Assembly: GCF_032854445.1 (NCBI RefSeq)
Contig: NC_088302.1
Location: 7,991,338 to 8,055,337 of the forward strand
Source of the DNA: Liolophura sinensis
Lineage: Eukaryota; Mollusca; Polyplacophora; Chitonida; Chitonidae
DNA: 64,000 nt
Reading direction: 5' to 3'
The notes beneath the pieces are model-generated. The model saw only the letters and a program-made list of their open reading frames with translations, was not told the DNA's origin and ran no database searches. Position 1 is the stretch's first letter, and each line of letters begins with the position of its first letter. Shown here in pieces: positions 26,701 to 38,700 of the stretch. A program made the translations under genes and the position numbers.

Positions 26701-29700
26701 CGTCAGCCCAACAGTCTACCTGTGAGGTCAGCCTAACAATCTACCTGTAAGGTCAGCTTATGAGTCTACCTGTAAGGTCAGCCTAACAGTCTACCTGTAA
26801 GGTCAGCCTATGAGTCTACCTGTAAGGTCAGCCTAACAGTCTACCTGTAAGGTCAGCCTATGAGTCTACCTGTAAGGTCAGCCTAACAGTCTACCTGTAA
26901 GGTCAGCCTAACAGTCTACCTGTAAGGTCAGCCTAACAGTCTACCTGTAAGGTCAGCCTATGAGTCTACCTGTAAGGTCAGCCTAACAGTCTACCTGTAA
27001 GGTCAGCCTATGAGTCTATCTGTAAGGTCAGCCTAACAGTCTACCTGTAAGGTCAGCCTATGAGTCTACCTGTAAGGTCAGCCTATGAGTCTACCTGTAA
27101 GGTCAGCCTTACAGTCAACTTGTACGATCTCCAAAGTTTGTATGTGAGGTGACGTAATGCTCAATTGGTGCTTTTTCTCCTTATCTAAGATTACATCATT
27201 TTCTTGTCTCAAATCCGTCAAGCATTAATACTTTGTATTTGTTTTTAGTTACACATCAAAGCTAATGCTCCGTTTAACCAGTCTCCAACATTTAGCTCCT
27301 GACTTTCAAAAAAAAAAAAAAAAAACACAAGAAAAAAGAAAGATCGAAACAAAGACATGTATGGAAAGTGAAGAAACAAGCGTTATGGTGGGATTTGCCT
27401 GTAGCAATTACGCTAATGTAATTTGAGAGTAAGTTTACAGACAATTGATGAACATTAATCTGTGACCTGAAGCTAGCTGCACGTGCAGCCCAGACAGTGA
27501 GGGTCCCCATGAGGGGGTGTCAGGAAGGAGGCCACACAAATTAACACTATAATACACAAAGGGTCCTGAGCTGTGTTCACAGTCTACTGTTTCCATGCCT
27601 GGAGAGCATTTAAAATGATATGAATAAATAAAATCTTGTCAACATATTATCCCATTGCTTCCTCTCTGGTATTCATGACTGTGCATCTACAGCCACTTTC
27701 CTACATAGGTTTCATCAGCAGATCTTGTGAGAAACGAAACAGAGAAAGAACAAATTGAAACTGTTCTGGAAGTGGAATGTGTTTTGATAAGATAACTGTC
27801 TTAAGATGCACCCACTCAACAGCAATATGCTAAAAGGCCTGATGTTTCATTTCTCCAATACCTGAGCTAATGTCTTTATTATAAAAGCTATAGGTGAATA
27901 CCGTTAATGGATATGACACATGAGTTCTGGGTTCAAACCCAGCCTGAGACAACAGCCAGATTTGTAGATTAATTCCCTCTCTCAATGCCTGAGGGGCATT
28001 GGTGACAATAAGCAGTGGATGATGCTCATGTGATCGTGAACAGTCTTACGACAATTGAAGAACACTTAATATCACTTCTGGGGAACGTATGTCAGTAAGA
28101 ACTTAACAAAGATCAATGGTTTACTCCCGGGCACTCTGGTTTCCTTCATCCATAAAACACTAAACTGCCATCATATAAGTGAAACATTCTTGGAGTGTTG
28201 TATGGACTTACTTATTTATTTTATTTGATTGGGGTTTTATGCCGTACCAGTACTCAAGAATATTTCACTTATGCAGCATTTGGGTGGGAGAAACCGAGCA
28301 GAGCCCAAGGTGGGGGGGTGGGGGAAACCCATGACCACATCTGCCTGCAAACCTTCTGGAGAGGATCCAGGAGTGTTGTATGGAGTTAAGCCACAATTAA
28401 ATAAATAAAATAAATGCTGTCATAAACAAACTGAGCTGGTTTTTCCATCAGAGCTATCGGGTTTCTTGATCAAACATAGCAGGTGGTTCACATCAACCAG
28501 GTAGCTCCTCCAAAGCTGCAAAATGGTAGTTTCTCTTCAAAACCATTCAAAGTAGTAAATATGTATCAAACATTCATGAACATGAACTAGAATTTCTTAG
28601 AAGGGGTCTTGATCACAGATTTATTTATTTATTTCATTGGAGTTTCACATCATCTTAAACACACAGAAATAAGTTGTCACCTAAAAATGACCTGGTGCCA
28701 CTCTTAACATCAGTACACTTTCCTTCAAAATGATTCTGAGAGCATAATGGTAAGATTCTTCAGTAACTTGAGCTGTATCTACATGACAAAAACGTTCTGC
28801 AAAACTAATCAGATTTTATCACCCCAAATGTTTTCTCCTTGATATAAACTTCAGGTTTGTTAATCAACACATCCAGTAATTTGTGACATCAGATAAATGT
28901 AGTAAACTTACACAGTGTGATAATCTGATCGATAAAACAGTAAAACTACTGTCTCATGTTTGCTCTATCTAGATCTAATGCTACATGTCATTTGCATAGT
29001 GACCTGAAACACCAACCTTTGACATGGCATGCTATGCATTACACAAAATCTGGATATCAAGCTGACAGGAGAAGTCCCATTGCTGGTTGATGATTTTCAT
29101 ACAATGTTGAGATGACAAATCAATTGAGCATAGATTTAGTCAATGACTTTTACCAAATGTCTTTGGTTGATATTTTATGCCTCAATGTTATAAAACTTTT
29201 TTACACATCACTTTCAACATAAGGAGTTACATATTATTCCTGTGCAGTGATGATTTCTAGTTTATGATGTAGCGAGTTTGGTTAGAAACATTTCTGGTTG
29301 TGACATAGATCTGACCTCCTCTAAAGAAAAGTAAACAGTTGATAAACAATGTGAACTGCAATGAATACAGCACACAGTACAAACTATTCTGTCACTTGAT
29401 CTGTGTAACTCTTGGCATAGGTACCTAAGATTTATTTATCAGGCAGAGTTTACATCACCACACTGCATTTCTATTGAAATGTTTACATCATGAAGTATAT
29501 ACTAAAGCTTATGGTAGCTCTTAGAAACTCTTCCAGGCATGTTCCTATATGATAGCCAACAAACTAATCCAGGAATGCTGTAATCATGTGATCATGCTGT
29601 AAGTCTCATGTTAAGCTGCTTTATCACCTGGCTATGAATCGCCGATCATGAGCAGACAGATTACCTGTTACCGTACTGAGACCCTAGGTGGTACATCAGA

Positions 29701-32700
29701 ATAACTGCCTGATCAAAATGGACCCAATGCGGTATTTATGGCACAATGGGAGGTTCTCAGGTGTAAATCTTTTGTAAACCCACTGAGGTAGATCTCAGTC
29801 TCCAAAGGGATAATCATTTCTTCACAATCACGTTGTAAATGTCAGTCTGAGTGTAAAATCGTCCTCTGTATGAGGTCATAGGGGTTGCACTGTTTAACAC
29901 ACGATTTTGTGAATATGAACATTTACTGTCAATCATTATATCAACTCCCTCCCCCCCCCCCCCACCTAAAATGTATCTACCAGATGTGCAGCTTAACAAA
30001 ATACTAAAAATACTATTCAGTTGGGTCCAAAAAAGACATATGCTGATTTTGTTCAACTAAAACTAAATTAGCAAGAAAAAAACCCCCAAAAACCTTGTTG
30101 TTTCTTACTGAAAAAATATCACTGTATGTGTCAGTTCAGTTTAAATCATAGTCCAGATCAACTTTTGATAAATTCATGTCATAACTAGTTTGGAAGGCAT
30201 AAGCAATCTTTTTTCCATGAGCACAGTTCACATTTCCACCACCATCCGGCTCAGGTTTGCCAAACATGGGTGATAAACATCAAAGAACCTGTTCAGTTCC
30301 ACTTCCACCTATGTAATTTCTCCCCTTTTTTTCCAGTTCCCTTAAGGTTTGTCTGATGTCAGTCAGTACAGAGTATTGAGCAGTCACTGGAGACTTAACC
30401 CTTGTGCTCCGGTTATGTAATAACACATTCCTGTGCTATTTGAGGGAGGAGCTGTTGGAGTGCATTAACTGACAGGGTACAAACTAGATAGGGGACTGAG
30501 GTTATATGGCACAGCTGTTAAGTCTAATTGTACTACCTTAAACTACATAATAATAGACATTCCACACATACATATTCCACACAGGCAGCAAAATGATTTG
30601 TTTTGTGTCTTCTCTTTCTGGGGGGAGGCCTCTCCCCTGGGGAATTCACACTCAGAACCCTGTTAGGAATTATTATGCTTATGATATTAACATTCATGTT
30701 CATTAAATACTGGATTCCCTGCCCTTTTTCCTCTCACCATAATGCTGGCCGATGTTGTAAAAGTGAAATACTCTTAAGTATGGTGTAAAACACCACACAA
30801 ATAAGTAAATAAATAAATAAATGAATACATGTTGGACTTAAATCTCTGACATAGGCCCATGCTGCCTATACCTGCAGTAAAACCTCAGAACCTGTATACC
30901 ATGAACATTATTCTGAGCTGGAAACACCTGGAATCAGAACAATGGTCGTACAGGATACATCAAACGCTTTGGTTTGATTTATTTGTGTGCAAATTATCAT
31001 GTGTAATAACATATAACAGTACACACAAATTTGTCAACTTTCAAATTGGGGGTTAAAAATGGCTAAAAAGTACAGTTTTCTTAAGGCCCAAGTGGTCACT
31101 CCAAAAATGAAGTAGCATGCAGCGGAGACACCAACGATGATCCCTGTTTAGAAAGAACTCTGTGTGGGACAGATCGAAGGGTCTGGCCAAACAGGGGATG
31201 GGGTGAGGGGAACAGACCGAATGGCGGCAGGTGTAGGGGCGCAAAGGGGGCTCTATGCTGGCCCGAAGAAGTGATGCAGTATCTGTAAATCAGGCACCGG
31301 GCACTTCTGGGGCGTTCATAAAGTTCTAAGCAAGATCAACGATGACGTAATTTCTAAAAAATCTGACCATTGACAGAAAATATGCATAATATAGAGGGGT
31401 AATTGACAGGTATAAAAATACCTCCAAAATGAAATACAAAAATGCTGGGGCATAATCTTTGTTTTATAGTTCCTTTTCATGTATCCTTAATTTGAATTAA
31501 AAGCTGAAAGGAATCATGGTCATTAATTTTGGATGAAAACTCATGGTGATGGCCATTAATGTTGAATAAAAACTCAAACAAATCATCGTCATTAATGTTG
31601 AATAAAAACTCAAACAAATCATCGTCATTAATGTTGAATAAAAACTCAACAAATCATCGTCATTAATGCTGAATAAAAACTTAAATGAATCATCGTCATT
31701 AATGTTGAATAAAAACTAAAAAACAATCATGGCCATTAATTTGGAATGAAAAGTGAAAGGAATCCTTATCCTCAACTTAAGCTGAAATCCTATCCCATCA
31801 TGCACCACCAACCTCTTTAATTTGTAAGCAGATGTACAAACAGGTACTCACATCACCCAATTCTTCAATAGCCTCAATGTTCTTTACATTTTTGTCCCAC
31901 TTCATCCTCTTCGAGTCACCTGGTTTAGGATCCACATATTCAAACACCGTCTCCGGGGGAGCATTTACGATACCCTCCACTTTATACCTGAATTTGAGAG
32001 AAGTTTTATTTTTTTTGGCACAGATTCAAAAGCATTGGTATTAGGTACAAGTATATATGAATTTATGTAAGGCATATATTATGACACATAATGACATATA
32101 ATGGCACATAATGACACACTGTACACAGCTGTCATAATTAACATCTATCATGTAAACATTCTCTGCTTCCTTTATAGCCCCTGGCCAACTTTTACTTCAG
32201 AAAAATTATATCCACTTTAAACCATAATTTAATTATTCCTAATTCATTAGACCAGTAGGCTGTGCTGGAGTAATACTAGCCCATGGGTGTCACGTGTACA
32301 TGGGTGAAAACACAGTCCACTGGTGTCACACTAACCCACTGGTGTCACATGGGTGAAAACACAGCCCACTGGTGTCACACTAACCCACTGGTGTCACATG
32401 GGTGAAAACACAGCCCACTGGTGTCACACTAACCCACTGGTGTCACATGGGTGAAAACACAGCCCACTGGTGTCACATGGGTGAAAACACAGTCCACTGG
32501 TGTCACACTAACCCACTGGTCTCACATGGGTGAAAACACAGCCCACTGGTGTCACACTAACCCACTGGTGTCACATGGGTGAAAACACAGCCCACTGGTG
32601 TCACACTAGTCCACTGGTGTCACATGGGTGAAAACACAGCCCACTGGTGTCACACTAGTCCACTGGTCTCACATGGGTGAAAACACAGCCCACTGCTGTC

Positions 32701-35700
32701 ACACTAGCCCACTGGTCTCACATGGGTGAAAACACAGCCCACTGGTGTTACACTAACCCACTGGTCTCACATGGGTGAAAACACAGCCCACTGGTGTCAC
32801 ACTAACCCACTGGTGTCACATGGGTGAAAACACAGCCCACTGGTGTTACACGAGTGAAAACACAGCCTACTGGTGTTACACTATTGCACTGATGTCACAC
32901 TAACCCACCGGTGTCACATGGGTGAAAACACTGGCCCACTGCTGTTACACTAACACAATGATGTCACGCGAGCCCATTAGCATCACATGGGTGAAAACAC
33001 TGCCCACTGGTGTTACATTAAACACACTGATGTCAAACTGTCACATTGGTGAAAACACTGCCCACTGGTGTCACACTAGTCCACTGGTGAAATACAAGTT
33101 CACTACTGTCAACTTGACACTACTGACAGCCCACTGGTGTCACATAAGTCTATTGGTGTCACACTGGCCCAATAATGTCACAGGGGCCCACTGGTGACAC
33201 ACAAACCCATTGATGACACACAAGCCTGTTGGTGTCACACAAGCCGATATGCCTTAAGTGTTCCAGTCCAGTTCAGGCTGGCTTTGTGTCAAATGACACA
33301 TGAGACCTTTAAAATCCATTAATCTACTGATGCGACATTAGCACATGTACGTGTGTCATACTGGTACGTGTGTGTGACATTAGTACATGTATGTGTGTCA
33401 TACTGGTATCTGTGTGTGACATTAGCACATGTACATGTTTCATACTGGTACGTGTGTGACATTAGCAGATGTATGTGTGTCATACTGGTACATGTGTGTG
33501 ACATTAGTACATGTACGTGTGTCATACTGGTATCTGTGTGTGACATTAGCACATGTACATGAGTCATACAGGTACATGTGTGTGACATACTGGTACATGT
33601 GTGTGACATTAGCACATGTATGTGTGTCATACTGGTACATGTGTGTGACATTAGTACATGTACATGTTTCATACTGGTACATGTGTGTGACATTAGCACA
33701 TGTATGTGTGTCATACTGGTACATGTGTGACATTAGCACATGTACGTGTGCATACTGGTATGTGTGTGACATTAGCACATGGACGTGTGTCATACTGGTC
33801 CATGTATGACATTAGCGCATGTACGTGTGTCATACTGGTCCATGTATGACATTAGTGCATGTACGTGTGTCATACTGGTATGTGTGTGTGACATTAGCAC
33901 ATGTACGTGTGTCATACTGGTACGTGTGTGACATTGGCACATGTACGTGTGTCATACTGGTATGTGTGTGACATTAGCACATGTACGTGTGTCATACTGG
34001 CACATGTACGTGTGTCATACTGGTACATGTGTGTGACATTAGCACATGTACGTGTGTCATACTGGCACATGTACGTGTGTCATACTGGTACATGTGTGTG
34101 ACATTAGCACATGTATGTGTGTCATACTGGCACATGTGTGACATTAGCACATGTACGTGTGCATACTGGTATGTGTGTGACATTAGCACATGTATGTGTG
34201 TCATACTGGTCCATGTGTGACATTAGCACATGTACGTGTGTCATACTGGTACGTGTGTGACATTAACACATGTACGTGTGTCTTACTGGTATGTGTGTGA
34301 CATTAGCACATGTACATGTGTCATACTGGTACGTGTGTGTGACATTAGCACATGTACGTGTTTCACACTGGTACATGTGTGTGACATTAGCACATGTACA
34401 TGTGTCATACTGGTCCATGTGTGACATTAGCACATGTACGTGTGCATACTGGTCCATGTGTGACATTAGCACATGTGCGTGTGTCATACTGGTACGTGTG
34501 TGACATTAACACATGTACGTGTGTCTTACTGGTATGTGCGTGACATTAGCACGTGTACATGTGTCATACTGGTCCATGTGTGACATTAGCACATGTACGT
34601 GTGCATACTGGTACGTGTGTAACATTAGCACATGTACGTGTGTCTTACTGGTATGTGTATGACATTAGCACATGTACGTGTGTGTCAAACTGGCACATGT
34701 ACCTGTGTCACACTGGTACATGTGTGTGACACTAGCATATGAATGTCCCACTTGCCAGTTGGTACTGGTAAGAATATGTGCATTACAAGGAAATATCATA
34801 TGGCAGACCAGGTGGCAGATGAGTAACACCAAGCACAGGTGTCACAACAGCACATATACCGTATATGTCAAAGATGCACATTAGTGTCAGATTTACCTGC
34901 CAGATCCTCCACACTTTTAAATTACCATAAATGACCTAAAATTTTGCCCACAAAAGTGCATTTTTACAGTCAAATAAATACCACCAAGTATTATTTTTGG
35001 TGCCAAAACTTACAACTTCCCAGTAAAATATCATCCCATGTTCCAAGCAAACTTACAACTTCCCAGTAAAATATCATCCCATGTTCCAAGCAAACCTCAG
35101 AAAAACCTATTTAAAATCAACAGAACTCTCAGAAACAGGACAAATGGGCAAGTTAGTCAACGATGAAATTTATGGTCATTTAGGGCACTTCGAATGAATG
35201 CACTGACGACAATAATGCATTGACGACTGTTTATAAAAGGCAAATATTCAGTTCTGGTCGCCACTTTCTAATGTCTTCTTGAAATACCCGAGGTCTAAAA
35301 TTCTGCTTCGTATTTGGAATTAAAACAATACCATTTATGACAGCTTGAATGCCCTATAGCTGTTCATGTAAACCAAACGGTAATTAATTCTCTTAATCAT
35401 GGTAGTAAAAAAGCTGTACAACTCCATGGCCTGGATGCTCAAAAGTCTAATAACCAGTATTGTGATATTATATATTCACCAATTTAATGAAAGGTAGTAG
35501 AGACCAATTGAAACAGTAGCAGATTTAGGTTATATATAATATACTGTTACACAATTATTTGTGGCCCAAGTTCAAACCGAAGACTAATTGGCTTAAAGTT
35601 AAATTTGGTATTAAGCCATTACGGTATTTGAACAACCAGACCTAGGCATGTTTGATAAGGAGACAGCCAGCCAGTTCTTCACAGTCACTGATTAGTTTAT

Positions 35701-38700
35701 CCATAAGCAAAACCCGGAAGTACCTGCAGAGTGGGGGTGAGGAGGGTAGGGGTGCATGGGTGCCTCTTCGCGGCACACATTGCTCGGGGCACACATTGCT
35801 AGGGGCGCTCTAAAGGTCAAGTTCTGCGCACACACCTCTTACAACAGCTACAATAAAGGTTTGTGGGTGTCATTAATGACTTGAGGGCTCCTAGACCACA
35901 AACCACTACCGCATTCACCATCCCAACAGTACAACAGACTCCTCTAGCCTTAATCAGAGCGAATGTTATCTTTACAAACACAGAACAGGGGAGAAGAATT
36001 CGAGAGACTTTGTTATAAATTGGTCCTTTCTCGTATAAAGTATAATCTGGTAATTTATATCTCAGACCTAACCCGTTAAACACACAGAGAGCAAGTCTAG
36101 ACTTTAGGAGAGAGAAAAAAAATGAGGCAGAAAAAATTCCCTGTAACCAGGGGGCATGGGGGCATGTCTTGACTTATATCACAGCAAATGCTGCTATGAC
36201 TGACGTATGCAGAGACTGCTGTGGTTACACAGTTAATGGGGAAGTTTTCACAGTTGTGTAGGTATACCACAAGTGTAGGTTTTACTCATAAAAAAGGTAC
36301 ATGTGAATCAGTTTACACACCAAACATCTGTAAACTGACAATAGTGAACACCTTAAAAAAAAGACATAATTTTTGGCATGTAGGGAAGGGCATGAATTTA
36401 ATTACCCCTAGTAATCCGGTTTCCTCCACTCACAAAATCTAGCTGCCACCCTGTGACTGCAAATTTCTGCAGTGTTAAACATCAAAAATAACTAAATTAA
36501 TAAAAAAAACCCAATTATTTATTTATTTCATTAGTCTTCACGCGGTATTCAAAAAATATTTCACTTATGTGATGAGAGAGAGAGAGACAGCATTATTCTG
36601 GAGTGTAAACCTGGCAGAGCATGGGGAGAAACACATGACCATCTCAAGTTTGCTGCAAGATCTTGCCACGAAATAAATAAATAAATAAATCTTCTCTGCA
36701 CAATATGTCTTTTAATCACATAAACTACTAACTGATTCCCACACCCTAAGTGCCTGTATGCTAAAATATACACACTGTTTACGCATTTATTGATTGATCA
36801 GATTAGTGCTCGGTATAAACCCCCAACCTCTGGATAGTTACTCATGAACTTTTCCACATGTGATATACAGACAAGTGGTCTTCAATGAACATTAGACAGG
36901 ACAAAGACAGGGGTAAACAGTAAGAGTGGCTGTTAATCCACAAGATGTCTGTTTAAAGCCGGCACTAAACTCCACCTTGTGTGTCCAAGCAATTGAGTTT
37001 CACAGTAACGAAAATGTCATACTGCACGTATCCATTGTAAGGCAATTTTTGTTGACATCAATTTACTGATCACACCTCTCCCATGTCGCAGAGGTACAAA
37101 CGACACTTTCTTTCTCTTAGGAACATCTTCAGTTCACAAATGTTCAGATCCTTCATATTCTCCATCGTTTGTTTACTCTAAATAACTTTTGTGCAAAACT
37201 TCTTTCAGACACCCAAACATAGTAAATGTAATCAACATTACAGTGGCTCACCATTTCTGAGAGGTCACATGATACAGTACAACTTCCTTTTTTCACCTTT
37301 AGTCATGATATAAGAGTATAATTTTGAAACCCTGGAAAGGAGAGATAATACACTCTTAACCACTTGGCCATACTAAATAATAAATGCAACAGGCCCATGG
37401 TCACAATGTACTTGCACCTAATCACATGTAGCCTACTGTTCGTGACCTACATATAAGTAACCCATACAGGTCACAACCATGACAGCCACAAGTAAATCAA
37501 GATTATCTAATCTTCAAATAAGACACAGTTTTGTCAGAAAATAAAACAGCTTAATGCTATTGGATCACCGCTGCATTTTCAAAATTAAATATGCCGAATA
37601 ATTTAATCAGTTCCACTGTCGGGCAAAGCCTTAAAGTGCCTTGGGACACAGTTTTTGTTAAGATAAAATCTGTTATAAATGGTGAAATTTATAACACTGC
37701 TATAATAATTGATACTTGCATTTACATAGGAATGCTCTTTCTAATCATCTACATTAATCAAATTAAGAAACCATGCTTAAATCAACATACATTTCTTTCA
37801 ATGACAATAAAAGAAGAGGCAAAACTCATGACTGAATTCTTAAATTTACATGATTTCCTTTTTCATAGCTTAAAGCTCTGAAACATGAGATGAAAGCAAA
37901 TGTAGTATCAGACTAGGTGTTAATGTATTGCTCCTTTTCACCTTGTCAGGAATTAAAGATACCACTAAAAAAATTATTTAATTAATAATTAACTTTGCAG
38001 ACTGAAAACTAATTAATTTATACCTATACCTTGATCATGCAATACATATAAATCCTCTGTGGATGCTGGTAGCACACCTTTCGCATATCTAGCAAACCTA
38101 ATAACAACTTCATATCCTGACTCCTACAAAACATAGTACTTGATAAAATAAGATAAAATCCTATTAAAGCAGTTTAATCTATGAAATAATTGTTGGATAA
38201 AGTTGGAACTGTTATGAGCATTGATGTAAAAGGTTCATACAGAAGAAAAGTATGAAGGATGTGTAAAATACCTGTTTACATGTAGCTGAGATCAACAGTT
38301 AAATCAAACATTAAATCTGTTTTCATTACTACATTATAATAGATATTCTACTGTTCACATTTTAGAACATGAGTTATGTTTGCTCACAAACCTGTAGCAA
38401 TGGTTTTCACAATGTGCTCCTAATACACATTTTTGCCAAATTTGTTGGCAACCTATTTTCCACCAGTAAGTGTACAATGTCCCTTATACCCTAATATCTC
38501 AACCTTTCCACATATCAAAGAACAAATTTCAGTGCAATTTATGCCAGAAATTTGATTGAAACTGCATGACCCTGTTTAAATATTTCACTTATACGACTGG
38601 TAGTTTATGCCATACTTAAGAATATTTCACATTATACGATGGTGGCTGGCATTATGGTTTGAGCATACTGAGCAGAAGCCTGGGGGAAGCCAATCACCAT

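Larger units (their letters stand above)
22029..31851 (-). other. 9.8-kb intron of the START gene
   Basis: Lies between the GTGAGT donor below 31852 and the acceptor above 22028. It holds three tandem arrays, an inverted SINE pair at 23.3-23.8 kb, a 56-bp tandem duplication at 24471-24582, a G-rich tract at 25276-25313, a nested SINE at 27.9-28.4 kb and a SINE tail at 30.7 kb. The parts 23810-24470, 24590-26680 (except the G tract), 27125-27880 and 28420-30700 show only A+T-rich unique sequence. Confidence 0.8.

Noticed and set aside
22452-27120. CRISPR array
   Set aside because: Units are head-to-tail without unique spacers, and the sequence is animal genomic DNA with introns and SINEs.
31798-31980. 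60-codon minus frame as a stand-alone gene
   Set aside because: It is an internal START exon read through its GTGAGT donor. The last residues are intron-encoded.
33319-34503. Open frames of 60-131 codons on both strands in the 42-bp array
   Set aside because: They occupy both strands and several frames of the same repeat and change with unit-length variation. No coding evidence.
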